Assembly: GCF_000397065.2 (NCBI RefSeq)
Contig: NZ_KE007325.1
Coordinates: 336,495 to 400,494, forward strand
Source of the DNA: Marinobacter lipolyticus SM19
Lineage (GTDB): Bacteria > Pseudomonadota > Gammaproteobacteria > Pseudomonadales > Oleiphilaceae
Direction: 5' to 3'
Length of the DNA stretch: 64,000 bases
Shown here one piece after another: positions 55,845-64,000 of the stretch. The notes beneath the pieces are model-generated. The model saw nothing but the letters and a program-made list of their open reading frames with translations, searched no databases and was not told the origin of the DNA. Made by a program: the position numbers and the translations under genes. Each line of letters begins with the position of its first letter. Positions within the stretch are counted from its first letter, which is position 1.

Positions 55845-57245
55845 GTGTTGGCTCTGGGTGATAATACGGTAGAGGAGCTGAAGGCCCGGTATGGTGAGCG
55901 CTGGCGCTGGCTGGCGGTGTTCACGGTAATGCTTGGTACCATGGCGACGGTACTGAGTGCCACGGTGGTCAACGTGGCGCTGCACGATATCATGCTGGAG
56001 TTCGGTATTCGCCAGGGTCAGGTCCACTGGTTGGCAACCGGCTTCATTGCCGCCATGACCACTACCATGCTGACTTCCAGCTGGCTGCTTGATCACTTCG
56101 GTCTCCGCAAGACCCTGGCAACCGCCATGGCCCTGTTCAGCCTGATTTCTCTGGCAGGCGGATTTGCTTCATCGCCGGAACAATTGATCGCCGCCCGTAT
56201 TGGCCAGGGTGCCATGGCCGGATTGATGCAGCCCATGGGGATGTATCTGGTGTTCCGTATTTTTCCTCAGGAGCGTCGTGGCCAGGCGATGGGAATTTAC
56301 GGCATGGGCGTCATCCTGGCACCTGCGCTGGGCCCGGTTCTGGGTGGTTTTCTGGTGGATCAGCTGGACTGGCGCTATGTGATGTTTGCACCTGCGCCGG
56401 TGACCCTGCTGGGCGTGTTCATGGCCTGGCGCTTTCTGCCGCTGCCGGTGTCGCGGCCTGCTCCCTATCGTTTTGACTTACCCGGATTGTTATTGCTTGG
56501 CTCCACCATTGCGGTGTCCCTGGACGCGCTGAATCGGCTGCAAAGTGCGGCCGAAAGTCGCTATTGGCTAATGCTTGAAGGCCTGGTGGCTGTGACGACT
56601 TTGTCACTTTTCGTTTGGCGTGAACGCAGGACCAGCCATCCGCTGCTGAATCTCCGTCTTCTGCGCCAGCCGGTATTCCTCTACGCCAATCTTGGCGCGC
56701 TCGCTCTAGGGCTGGCGTTGTTTGGTTCCACCTATCTGGTGCCGCTGTTCGTACAAACTGCCCTGAATTTCTCGGCCACCGAGGCGGGGCTACTGATGCT
56801 GCCGGCGGGCATTGCCCTGGGCATGACGTTTCCGCTGGCGGGGCGTCTGGCGGATAAACACAGCGCCCGCGCTCTGGTCGTCTTCGGTATGGCGCTGTTT
56901 GCGACATCAGCGGTATTGTTCGCGCTGTCAGATCTGGATCTCGCGTTTGGCTGGCTGGCTTTGTGGACCATTCTCGGGCGGGTTGGCCTGGGTTTCATGT
57001 TGCCTGCGTTGTCGACTGGTGCCCTGAATCCGCTTGAGGCTCATGAATTGGGGGCGGGCTCCAGTACCATTAACTTTACCCGGCAACTTGGCGGTGCCTA
57101 TGGTGTGAACATCGTCGCCCTGACCATTGAGTTCGGGGACCACGCCGGGGGTATCCCCACCATCGGAGCCTTTCATTCGGCCTGGTGGCTGGTGGCAGTG
57201 TTCGTCGCGGTGGCCGCCGTACCGGTATGGCGAATGCGAGCGTAA
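55845..57245 (+). CDS. DHA2-type MFS drug exporter (EmrB/QacA-like)
   Basis: About 466 residues with 14 predicted helices, the DHA2 topology. Motifs include MATVLSATVVNVALHDI in helix 1, WLLDHFGLRKTLATAMALFSL (motif A), GQGAMAGLMQPMG and GIYGMGVILAPALGPVLGGFLVD (motif C, the antiporter signature). Such proteins export hydrophobic drugs and toxic ions with proton exchange. The start is unclear: GTG at 55845 or TTG at 55848 sit on the GAGGAG site, and there is no ATG before helix 1. It follows the MarR gene by 24 bp in the same direction, a classic regulator-pump pair. Confidence 0.88.
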   Translation: MLALGDNTVEELKARYGERWRWLAVFTVMLGTMATVLSATVVNVALHDIMLEFGIRQGQVHWLATGFIAAMTTTMLTSSWLLDHFGLRKTLATAMALFSLISLAGGFASSPEQLIAARIGQGAMAGLMQPMGMYLVFRIFPQERRGQAMGIYGMGVILAPALGPVLGGFLVDQLDWRYVMFAPAPVTLLGVFMAWRFLPLPVSRPAPYRFDLPGLLLLGSTIAVSLDALNRLQSAAESRYWLMLEGLVAVTTLSLFVWRERRTSHPLLNLRLLRQPVFLYANLGALALGLALFGSTYLVPLFVQTALNFSATEAGLLMLPAGIALGMTFPLAGRLADKHSARALVVFGMALFATSAVLFALSDLDLAFGWLALWTILGRVGLGFMLPALSTGALNPLEAHELGAGSSTINFTRQLGGAYGVNIVALTIEFGDHAGGIPTIGAFHSAWWLVAVFVAVAAVPVWRMRA

Positions 57246-57268
57246 ATTCAATTTGATCGGAACTTTTC

Positions 57269-57838
57269 ATGGACGCATTTCTATCTTCGACCCTCGCCGT
57301 TGCCATCGCCGAAATTGGTGACAAGACCCAGCTGCTTTCTCTTTTCCTGGTGGCCCGCTACGCTCAGCGATTACCCATTATTCTTGGTATTTTTGTCGCC
57401 ACGGTTCTGAATCATGCGCTTTCGGCCATGCTGGGAGCCTGGGTCGCCGAATGGATACCAGAGACTTGGCTGCCCTGGATTCTGGCCGTAAGCTTTGTCG
57501 CCATTGCTCTGTGGTTGCTGATTCCGGACAAGGATGACAGCGACGATTCGAAGTTCCTTGGCATGGGGGCTTTCATGGCCACCACTGTGATGTTCTTTAT
57601 TGCCGAGATTGGCGACAAGACCCAGGTGGCAACCGTGGTGCTGGCGGCGCGATTCACAGAAACCGTCTGGGTTATTATCGGTACAACCGTCGGGATGCTG
57701 TTGGCGAACATTCCGGTTATTATGGCGGGGAAATGGTTAATGGATCGTCTGCCGTTGGCAACGGCCCGTATTGGTGCCAGTGTTCTGTTTGTTGTCCTGG
57801 CGATTGCAACGGTCTGGGCGACTCTGGCTTCGGCCTGA
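57269..57838 (+). CDS. GDT1/TMEM165-family cation exporter
   Basis: A 189-residue membrane protein of six helices in two inverted halves, each carrying the family motif EIGDKT (15-20 and 113-118). UPF0016/GDT1 proteins export manganese or calcium; bacterial members such as MneA of Vibrio export Mn2+. Both motifs are complete. It starts 23 bp after the DHA2 carrier stop and could share its transcript. No Mn-sensing yybP-ykoY riboswitch is visible before it, and the gap is too short for one. Confidence 0.92.
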   Translation: MDAFLSSTLAVAIAEIGDKTQLLSLFLVARYAQRLPIILGIFVATVLNHALSAMLGAWVAEWIPETWLPWILAVSFVAIALWLLIPDKDDSDDSKFLGMGAFMATTVMFFIAEIGDKTQVATVVLAARFTETVWVIIGTTVGMLLANIPVIMAGKWLMDRLPLATARIGASVLFVVLAIATVWATLASA

Positions 57839-57874
57839 GTGTCCGATCAAGCGGATTTCTTTGTGGTGTGGATA

Positions 57875-58930
57875 ATGGTTATGTGGAGTAAACGAGTTCT
57901 GGCATTGATGACCGTCGGCCTTGTTCTGTCCTGTGGTGCCTACGGGGCGGAACAGGACAAGACCCGGATCATTGATGCTGCGGAAGCGCCGGATCGCAGC
58001 CCGCGGGTGCCGACGTTTGCCATTGATGGGGATATTGCCGGTTCGCTGTCCGTGTTTACGACAAAATATGAGGACACCTTCGCAGCCATTGGGAATGATC
58101 TGAGCCTGGGCTATCTGGAACTGGTGAAAGCCAATCCCGGTGTCGACCCCTGGTTGCCGGGCGACGGTACACGCATCACGCTACCCCGTCAGTACGTCCT
58201 GCCCGATGTTGAGCGTAAGGGCATTGTCATCAACCTGGCGGAGTACCGGCTTTATTACTTCACCGACCAGGGCGTACAGGTATACCCGGTCGGGGTGGGC
58301 ACCGATGACAACCCGTCACCGCTGACCGATGCGGAAGTCACCATGCCGCTGGAATCTCCGGCCTGGTACCCGCCAGCCAGTATTCGGGCCGAATACGCAG
58401 CCTCTGGTGACTACCTGCCAAGAATGATCCCCGCTGGCCCCGATAATCCGCTTGGCAGCCATGCCCTGATGCTGAGTGAGGAAGGCTACCTGATCCATGG
58501 CACCAACAAGCAGTTCGGGGTGGGTATGCAGGTGAGCCATGGGTGCTTCCGCATGTACAACGAGGACATTTCACGCTTCGTTTATCAGGTCAGCAAAGGC
58601 ACGCCGGTTCGGGTAATCAAGCAGCCCGTGAAGATTGGCCTGTCCGGTGGTGAAGTCTGGCTGGAAGTGCATCGTCCCCATGAAGAATACAGCGATCAGG
58701 ACCGGGAGTGGTTGTGGCAGGAGGTCACAGCAGCACTGGACAGCTTCCTCCAGCGCCGACCCGAGGTTGAAATCCAGCGGCGCGCAATAGAACTCGCCGT
58801 CGATCAGGCGGATGGCATTCCCACTATGGTGGGTGAGCGGGTCCGGGCCCGTCAGCTTGCATCGGATGACACTAACGTGGAAAAGCCGGCGGCCGCCGAC
58901 AAGGGAAAAGAGCCGCGGCTCTGGTTCTGA
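57875..58930 (+). CDS. L,D-transpeptidase with LysM domain
   Basis: A 351-residue periplasmic enzyme of the ErfK/YbiS/YcfS/YnhG type. Signal peptide about 1-27 (MVMWSKRVLALMTVGLVLSCGAYG-AEQ). A LysM-like peptidoglycan-binding region lies at about 60-105 (LSLGYLELVKANPGVDPWLPGDGTRITLP), then the YkuD catalytic domain with H208 in HGTN and nucleophile C224 in SHGCFRMYN. A 100-residue C-terminal extension follows. In E. coli these enzymes join Lpp to, or crosslink, peptidoglycan. The frame is open from a GTG at 57839; the ATG at 57875 fits the signal peptide better. An Lpp-like gene lies 2.5 kb away. Confidence 0.9.
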   Translation: MVMWSKRVLALMTVGLVLSCGAYGAEQDKTRIIDAAEAPDRSPRVPTFAIDGDIAGSLSVFTTKYEDTFAAIGNDLSLGYLELVKANPGVDPWLPGDGTRITLPRQYVLPDVERKGIVINLAEYRLYYFTDQGVQVYPVGVGTDDNPSPLTDAEVTMPLESPAWYPPASIRAEYAASGDYLPRMIPAGPDNPLGSHALMLSEEGYLIHGTNKQFGVGMQVSHGCFRMYNEDISRFVYQVSKGTPVRVIKQPVKIGLSGGEVWLEVHRPHEEYSDQDREWLWQEVTAALDSFLQRRPEVEIQRRAIELAVDQADGIPTMVGERVRARQLASDDTNVEKPAAADKGKEPRLWF

Positions 58931-59073
58931 GCTGATGAAACAAAAGTGGCCAACCGGAGTCACAACCTTGTATCCGGGCTATATTCATATTGAGATTAAT
59001 GAGAAAGTGAAAAAGCGAGTATTGGTGATAGCTCAAATATTCTGACCCATCGCGTTGATCCGGGGAGGAGTTA

Positions 59074-60552
59074 ATGAAGACAGGCCGTCCCATGAGATCA
59101 CTGTCCTCCAGGGGATTCTCCGCATCCCTGATAGTATTCCTGATCGGTACCCTGCTGGCGCTGGGTTCCCTGACCTATTCCGTGTATGCGCAGGATAAAG
59201 CCTCCAATACCGCGCTGGTGCTGACTGTTGAAGGTGCCATTGGGCCGGCAACCATGGATTACGTGGTGCGTGGCATAGAGCGTGCGGAATCTGAAGGCGC
59301 CGGACTCGTCATTATCCGGATGGACACTCCCGGAGGGTTGATGGAGTCCATGCGCGGAATCATCAAGAAAATCCTTGGCTCATCCGTGCCGGTTGCTACC
59401 TATGTCTCGCCCGAAGGGGCCCGGGCGGCGAGTGCTGGCACCTATATTCTCTATGGCAGTCATATTGCTGCCATGGCGCCGGCGACCAATCTGGGTTCCG
59501 CGACGCCGGTCCAGATGGGTGGGGTTCCGGGTATGGATGAACCGCCTGCCGAAGAGTCTGAAAAGAAAACCGAGGACGCCAAAGAAACTGATTCAGACAG
59601 TGATTCCGCTAAGGAAGCCGGTGAAAATGACAGCAAACGCCGTGGCGGGACGGCCATGGAACGCAAGGTACTGGAAGACGCTGTCAGTTATATCCGTGGC
59701 CTGGCGGAACGTCACGGCCGCAATGCCGACTGGGCGGAAGAAGCTGTGCGCGAGGCGGTGAACCTGGGTTCCACAGAGGCCCTGGAAAGGAACGTGGTGG
59801 ACGTGGTTGCCAGTACCCTGCCCGACCTGCTGAGACAGATAGATGGCCGCACGGTAAGGATGGCAGGTGGGGATATGGCCCTGGCCACGGCAAACCTCGA
59901 GCTGGTCCGTGCAGCGCCAGATTGGCGTACTCGCCTATTGTCAGTCCTTACTAATCCCAACGTCGCTTATTTCCTGATGATCATCGGGTTCTACGGCATT
60001 ATTTTCGAACTCTCTAATCCAGGTGCCATTTTCCCCGGTGTTATCGGCGCTATCTGTCTGATCCTGGCCCTGTTCGCTTTCCAGGTGCTGTCGGTGAACT
60101 ATGCCGGTCTGGCGTTGATCATGCTGGGGCTGGCCTTCATCGTCGGCGAGGCTTTCATGCCCAGTTTCGGCATATTGGGTATTGGAGGGATTATTGCCTT
60201 TGTTATTGGCTCGGTGATTTTAATGGATGGCAGTCATCGGGATATTTCGCTGCCGATGGTTGGTGGAACCGCGGCCGTTGCCGGCGGGTTTATCCTGTGG
60301 ACGGCCATGCGGTTAATCGGTCTGCGGAAGCGGCATCCGGTCACTGGCCCGGAACAGATTTCCCACGAGCATGCCCTGGCCCTTGATGATTTCGAGTCCA
60401 GGGAAGGTCGCTACCAAGGCCACGTTCGCATGAGCAGCGAACGCTGGAACGCCACCAGCAGTTCACCGGTCAAGACCGGTGATGAGCTGAATGTCACGGC
60501 AATGGAAGGGCTGACGGTGGTGGTGGAGCCGGAAGATACGACGAAGCAATAA
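59074..60552 (+). CDS. NfeD-family membrane serine protease
   Basis: A 492-residue NfeD protein. Signal or anchor about 10-40; a ClpP/crotonase-fold protease domain with MDTPGGLMESMRGIIKKIL and catalytic serine in YVSPEGARAASAGTYILYGSHIAAMAPATNLGSATP. A low-complexity acidic insert follows at about 150-190 (EEKKTEDAKETDSDSDSAKEAGENDSK pattern). Then come a lysine-bearing VSYIRGLAERHGRNADWAEEAV region, four helices, and a C-terminal OB-fold (about 430-490). GGGGAGGAG precedes the ATG. The long NfeD form is normally encoded with a stomatin, and here a slipin gene starts 18 bp later. Confidence 0.93.
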   Translation: MKTGRPMRSLSSRGFSASLIVFLIGTLLALGSLTYSVYAQDKASNTALVLTVEGAIGPATMDYVVRGIERAESEGAGLVIIRMDTPGGLMESMRGIIKKILGSSVPVATYVSPEGARAASAGTYILYGSHIAAMAPATNLGSATPVQMGGVPGMDEPPAEESEKKTEDAKETDSDSDSAKEAGENDSKRRGGTAMERKVLEDAVSYIRGLAERHGRNADWAEEAVREAVNLGSTEALERNVVDVVASTLPDLLRQIDGRTVRMAGGDMALATANLELVRAAPDWRTRLLSVLTNPNVAYFLMIIGFYGIIFELSNPGAIFPGVIGAICLILALFAFQVLSVNYAGLALIMLGLAFIVGEAFMPSFGILGIGGIIAFVIGSVILMDGSHRDISLPMVGGTAAVAGGFILWTAMRLIGLRKRHPVTGPEQISHEHALALDDFESREGRYQGHVRMSSERWNATSSSPVKTGDELNVTAMEGLTVVVEPEDTTKQ

Positions 60553-60570
60553 ATAAACGAAGGAGGCAGT

Positions 60571-61368
60571 ATGATATTCGGAGATCTGATTCCTTATCTG
60601 GCGCCCACCGTGGTGCTGCTTCTGATCCTTGGGTCAGCGATCAAGATCCTGCCTGAATACCAGCGAGGTGTGGTGTTCTTCCTGGGCCGGTTTCAGGGCG
60701 TGAAAGGCCCCGGCCTGATCATCGTTATTCCCGGTATCCAACAGATTATCCGCGTGGATCTTCGGGTCATTACCCTGGATGTGCCGAGCCAGGATGTGAT
60801 TTCCAAGGACAATGTCACCGTGCGGGTAAACGCCGTACTGTATTTCAGGGTGGTGGACCCCGAACGTTCGATCATCCGCGTGGAGGATTTCGCAGCGGCA
60901 ACCAGTCAGTTGGCCCAGACAACCCTGCGTTCGGTGCTGGGTAAACACGATCTGGACGAGATGTTATCGGAGCGTGACAAACTCAATAACGATATTCAGG
61001 AGATCATTGATACGCAGACCGAGGAGTGGGGCATCAAAGTGGCTAACGTGGAAATCAAGCACGTTGATCTGAATGAGTCCATGATCCGCGCCATTGCCCG
61101 TCAGGCAGAGGCAGAGCGTGAACGGCGCGCCAAGGTCATCCATGCCGAAGGTGAATTACAGGCATCGAAAAAACTGGTGGAGGCAGCCGAGGTGATGTCA
61201 GCGAACTCAGGTGCAATGCAGCTTCGATATCTGCAGACCCTGGCGGATATGAGCACCAGCAATTCATCAACCATAGTATTCCCGCTGCCTATGGACATGA
61301 TGAAAACGTTTATGGAGAAACAGAAGCAGGGGCTTAACAAACCGAAGGATCCGGACCCCGGGGAATAA
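60571..61368 (+). CDS. Slipin/stomatin SPFH protein
   Basis: A 265-residue SPFH protein with one N-terminal membrane anchor (about 10-26). The band-7 domain has [37 protein letters not shown] and [27 protein letters not shown]. The C-terminal coil ([37 protein letters not shown]) and the hydrophobic [10 protein letters not shown] segment match the C-terminus that stomatin-specific NfeD proteases cut. It probably forms oligomers in membrane microdomains with NfeD. AAGGAGG precedes the ATG. Confidence 0.94.
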   Translation: MIFGDLIPYLAPTVVLLLILGSAIKILPEYQRGVVFFLGRFQGVKGPGLIIVIPGIQQIIRVDLRVITLDVPSQDVISKDNVTVRVNAVLYFRVVDPERSIIRVEDFAAATSQLAQTTLRSVLGKHDLDEMLSERDKLNNDIQEIIDTQTEEWGIKVANVEIKHVDLNESMIRAIARQAEAERERRAKVIHAEGELQASKKLVEAAEVMSANSGAMQLRYLQTLADMSTSNSSTIVFPLPMDMMKTFMEKQKQGLNKPKDPDPGE

Positions 61369-61386
61369 TCGCAAAATTGCAGACAT

Positions 61387-61416
61387 AAAAAAGGCCGGAT
61401 TGCTCCGGCCTTTTTT
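61387..61416. terminator. Bidirectional terminator, slipin and Lpp-like genes
   Basis: A perfect AAAAAAGGCCGGA/TCCGGCCTTTTTT hairpin with loop TTGC. It has T-tracts on both strands, and serves the slipin gene (plus) and the Lpp-like gene (minus). Confidence 0.92.
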
Positions 61417-61430
61417 ATGACGTATCAGCC

Positions 61431-61709
61431 TTACTTCTGGCTTGCACGCTCGAGCATACGCTTGGCACGCTCGTTTGCTTCGTCAGCAGCCTGTTGGGCA
61501 GCTTTCGCAGCGGCCAGTGCTTCGTCTGCAGTCTGCTGGGCAGAACGTGCAGCGCTGGAAGCGCTGTTGGCGGTGTTCAGGGCATTTTCAGCAGTCTGCT
61601 CGGCGGAGCTTGCGTTTGCATTTGCTTCGTCGATGGCTGCCTGGTTAGAAGCACAACCTGCTGTCAGTGCGGTGGCCAGTGCAAACCCTGCGATCGTCAG
61701 TTTACGCAT
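61431..61709 (-). CDS. Lpp/OprI-like alanine-zipper lipoprotein
   Basis: A 92-residue lipoprotein. Lipobox LTAGC (C19) then ASNQAAIDEANANASS. The mature chain is one alanine-rich coiled coil (about 25-85, ALNTANSASSAARSAQQTADEALAAAKAAQQAADEANERAKR), the alanine-zipper arrangement of OprI/Lpp that trimerises. It ends in ...ERASQK: a terminal lysine, the residue through which E. coli Lpp is bonded to peptidoglycan by L,D-transpeptidases. AAGGGGAAAAG precedes the ATG, and a promoter is proposed at 61816-61845. Two L,D-transpeptidase genes lie within 3 kb. Confidence 0.93.
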   Translation of the reverse strand: MRKLTIAGFALATALTAGCASNQAAIDEANANASSAEQTAENALNTANSASSAARSAQQTADEALAAAKAAQQAADEANERAKRMLERASQK

Positions 61710-61815
61710 ATCTTTTCCCCTTATTGGTCGTTTTATTTCCTGTGATCCAGAAGCCAGTCAGATGACATCCTGTCAAACCAGGCCCGATAGGCTTTGACTA
61801 CCGGAGTCGTTAAAC

Positions 61816-61845
61816 AGTGTAAAACACTCTACGGGGAAATGTTAA
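61816..61845 (-). promoter_or_regulatory. Probable sigma-70 promoter of the Lpp-like gene
   Basis: On the minus strand, TTAACA (-35) and TACACT (-10) are 18 bp apart, 4 to 5 of 6 matches each. The start would be near 61809, giving a leader of about 100 bases before the Lpp-like ATG. Confidence 0.45.
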
Positions 61846-61932
61846 CTAAGGATACGTAAAAGTTCTGCCCTTATGACAACAACTTAATAAAAAGGAAAGC
61901 TGAATCCAGTGATCAAGGGCATTCCGAACGTG

Positions 61933-62502
61933 TCACGGAAGGATACTGATCGGGGTGCCATCGGATACCAGGCTCCAGATCTCATCCATTTCCTCGTTGG
62001 TGACGGCAATGCAGCCGTTGGTCCAGTCCAGGCCGGTGTAGGCAAACGCCATATCCCCCGCCTCGTTTGGCAAGCCGTGAATCATGATGCTGCCACCCGG
62101 ATCGAGTCCCCAGGCTTGCGCCAGTTCCTTGTCCCGTTCGTTCGGGTAGGAGATATGAATCGATTTGTAGAAGTCACTGCCGGCATTGCGCCAATCCAGC
62201 TGATAGTCTCCCTCGGGAGTGCGCTCGTCCCCTTCGTACAGCTTGTGTCCTTCCGGGTTTTCTCCCAGTGAGATACGGTAGCTGCGCACGACTTCCTGGT
62301 CATCCATCAGGTACAAACGGCGTTCGCTCTTACGCACGAGTACTTTATTGATGGCCAGGGCCTGATCCAGTGAGGGCTTATCTTCAGGCATCCGTGTTTC
62401 CGCACGTGCCAGCATTTCAGTCGCCGATGCACCGGAAAACGGTGCCACAAGGCAAACGGCAAACATGAACAAAAAAAGCGGCATCCGAACAGTCATGGGC
62501 AT
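61933..62502 (-). CDS. L,D-transpeptidase family protein, short form
   Basis: A 189-residue secreted YkuD-domain protein. Signal peptide about 1-28 (ending SGASA). The catalytic region has H142 in IHGLPN and C164 in DWTNGCIAVTN, so the common SHGC is replaced by TNGC, as in the shorter proteobacterial YkuD proteins. It lacks a LysM domain. Its activity could be transpeptidation or Lpp cleavage (as with E. coli DpaA), which the motifs do not settle. It lies upstream of the Lpp-like gene on the same strand, 223 bp away. Confidence 0.87.
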   Translation of the reverse strand: MPMTVRMPLFLFMFAVCLVAPFSGASATEMLARAETRMPEDKPSLDQALAINKVLVRKSERRLYLMDDQEVVRSYRISLGENPEGHKLYEGDERTPEGDYQLDWRNAGSDFYKSIHISYPNERDKELAQAWGLDPGGSIMIHGLPNEAGDMAFAYTGLDWTNGCIAVTNEEMDEIWSLVSDGTPISILP

Positions 62503-62595
62503 ACGTTACTAATGATTAATATTGGTTTGGCACAGTTTATAGCATAGCCGACCGCAAGATTGTTAAGGGGTTTTGTTAACTTTTTTGGTCAGGCA

Positions 62596-64000
62596 TTAAC
62601 CGAGCCGCCGGTTTTCCGAGCTGTCCATTTTCAGGCCAACCTTGGTGACTCGGTCGGCGTCGGTCGCGCGGGCAACCAGGGTGACGGGGCCGAGAATCAC
62701 TTTGTCACCGACAACCGGATGGCCCTTGGTGCGTCGTGCGAAACATTCAGCCAGTGACAGTTCGGGAGGAAGCTCATCGAACTCAATACCGTACACCTGC
62801 TCTACGTCTCCCAACAACGCGTCGCCATTGAGGACAAAGTCGCCAAAGAAGGCACGTTCGGCCAGGTGCTTGGGTGCCTGGCGGCCACTGAGCGCCTTGC
62901 CAAGTTCCGAGAGGTCCGATGGTGTCGCAAACATAGCGATGACATCGCCGCTGAAAATCTCCATTTCAGGGCTTGGCTGGTAACACTCGCGCTTGCGGAA
63001 CACACCGGCAATCGCCGTATTGGAGGGAAGGCGGAGCTGCCCCAGGGGACGGGGTGTTTTCCAGCTATCACCCCGTAACGGAAACAACATAAGTTCATGG
63101 TCACCGGTTGCAGGCACGTCCAGGGGAAGGCGACGGTATGGATCCTCGCCGGCGGGGACTTCCAACCCCAGTTTGCGAGCCAGAGGCGCCATGGTGGTGC
63201 CCTGCACGACCAGTGACACCAGAACAATGAAGAACGCGGCGTGGAAGATCAGTTGCGCGTCGGGCAGACCAGCAATAACTGGAAACAGCGCCAGCACGAT
63301 TGGAACCGCTCCGCGCAGGCCGACCCAGCTGATAAAACCCAGTTCCCGGCGGTTGAAGCCGAAAGGCCAGAGGGTAACCAACACTGTGAGCGGGCGAATC
63401 AGGAGTATGAGCGTCAGTGCCAGGATCAAGCCGGCCCCGGCAAGCTGCCAGAGATCGGACGGCGTGACCAGCAAACCGAGAATCAGGAACAGACTGATCT
63501 GCGACAACCAGGCCAGACCATCGTGGACCTGGAGTATCATCGGCATCATCCGCACCGGACGGTTACCGATCACCACGCCGGTCAGATAGATGGCCAGGAA
63601 ACCGCTGCCGCCAATGGCGTTGGTGCCGGAAAACACGGCGATGCCAGCTGCGGCCACCAGCAGAGGATACAGGGACGGAGTCAAACGGATGCGGTTGGCC
63701 AGCTGTACCACCACATGACCACCAATCAGCCCGGCGACGGCACCGATGCCGAACTGCTTGATCAGCATGACAAGCGCTGTCCAGCCGCCGTCGTGACTGT
63801 TATTGGCAATCATGGTGACCAGCATCAGGGTCAGGAAAATGGCCATCGGGTCGTTGCTGCCGGACTCAATTTCCAGGGTCGCGCTGACCCGTTCATTGAG
63901 GTGCAGCCCCCGGCCCTGGAGTAACGAAAACACGGCGGCCGCATCGGTGGAAGAAATGATCGCGCCAATCAGCAGGGCCGTGAGCCAGTGCAGGTCGAAG
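62596..64000 (-). CDS. K(+)/H(+) antiporter NhaP2-like, 5' end cut by window
   Basis: The last 467 residues or so of a CPA1 antiporter; the reading frame stays open to the window edge, where it continues as SSTDAAAVFSLLQGRG, so the N-terminus is missing. About nine helices are seen, including ATLEIESGSNDPMAIFL with the transport-site ND, and LGFISWVGLRGAVPIVLAL. A cytoplasmic TrkA_C domain (about 63050 to 62870) and a CorC_HlyC-type tail (VLGDVEQVYGIEF, AECFARRTKGHPVVGDKVILGPVTLVAR) follow. That two-part tail is typical of NhaP2/CvrA potassium-proton antiporters, about 575 residues in full. Confidence 0.88.
   Translation of the reverse strand, partial: FDLHWLTALLIGAIISSTDAAAVFSLLQGRGLHLNERVSATLEIESGSNDPMAIFLTLMLVTMIANNSHDGGWTALVMLIKQFGIGAVAGLIGGHVVVQLANRIRLTPSLYPLLVAAAGIAVFSGTNAIGGSGFLAIYLTGVVIGNRPVRMMPMILQVHDGLAWLSQISLFLILGLLVTPSDLWQLAGAGLILALTLILLIRPLTVLVTLWPFGFNRRELGFISWVGLRGAVPIVLALFPVIAGLPDAQLIFHAAFFIVLVSLVVQGTTMAPLARKLGLEVPAGEDPYRRLPLDVPATGDHELMLFPLRGDSWKTPRPLGQLRLPSNTAIAGVFRKRECYQPSPEMEIFSGDVIAMFATPSDLSELGKALSGRQAPKHLAERAFFGDFVLNGDALLGDVEQVYGIEFDELPPELSLAECFARRTKGHPVVGDKVILGPVTLVARATDADRVTKVGLKMDSSENRRLG

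Overview
The window reads as chromosome of a marine, salt-adapted gammaproteobacterium, most likely Marinobacter or a close relative. This is inferred from gene content, not from a database search. The supporting content is an ectoine synthase, a monomeric NADP-isocitrate dehydrogenase, a TRAP transporter, two cation/proton antiporters, a FadL-type porin and abundant c-di-GMP and two-component signalling. I see no rRNA, tRNA, CRISPR array, phage or intact insertion sequence. Coding density is high on both strands.

Layout. 0-13 kb: a SCO-type copper chaperone, an MFS carrier, the HrpB helicase, an eIF-2B-like protein, an ATP-grasp enzyme, a fold-type III ornithine/lysine decarboxylase, an MFS carrier paired with an orphan ectoine synthase, and a DUF2868/DUF3482 membrane-protein/GTPase pair. 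13-29 kb: an esterase lipoprotein, a FadL-type porin with a large Ig-like lipoprotein, and then a coherent 3-hydroxybutyrate (3HB) locus. That locus comprises a secreted 3HB-oligomer hydrolase, a PAS/sigma-54 activator, a three-part TRAP transporter, 3HB dehydrogenase and acetoacetate-CoA ligase. 29-37.5 kb: isocitrate dehydrogenase, an antiporter/ybaK/GGDEF-EAL operon and a divergent diguanylate cyclase. 37.5-46 kb: an IS5-type MITE, a class C beta-lactamase-like hydrolase, small unknown proteins and a hybrid histidine kinase with a membrane protein and a lone receiver. 46.5-53.7 kb: an exonuclease, queC-queE, an AraC regulator, a lipase-like hydrolase, and a WYL regulator with an ExeM-like nuclease. 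53.9-64 kb: two MFS carriers and a MarR regulator, a GDT1-type cation exporter, two L,D-transpeptidases flanking a NfeD-slipin pair and an Lpp-like lipoprotein ending in lysine, and a truncated NhaP2-type antiporter.

How the genes work together. The 3HB locus makes a complete route: extracellular or periplasmic oligomers are cut to 3HB, 3HB is imported by the TRAP system, oxidised to acetoacetate and activated to acetoacetyl-CoA. Both the hydrolase and the TRAP operon carry a sigma-54 promoter with the ideal GG-N10-GC geometry. Upstream of each lie three copies of an 18-bp palindromic motif (consensus TGTCCKGAAATCMGGACA), which makes the embedded activator the obvious regulator.

The least expected structure is non-coding. 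Three long hairpins at 1975-2062, 2311-2395 and 8025-8118 share an almost identical 20-base apical loop, while their outer arms are unrelated in sequence yet perfectly or nearly perfectly self-complementary. A fourth hairpin (29082-29161) has 29-bp perfect arms and a different loop. Two inverted pairs of a REP-like GTCGGATTA repeat and one MITE with a CTAA target duplication complete the repeat content.
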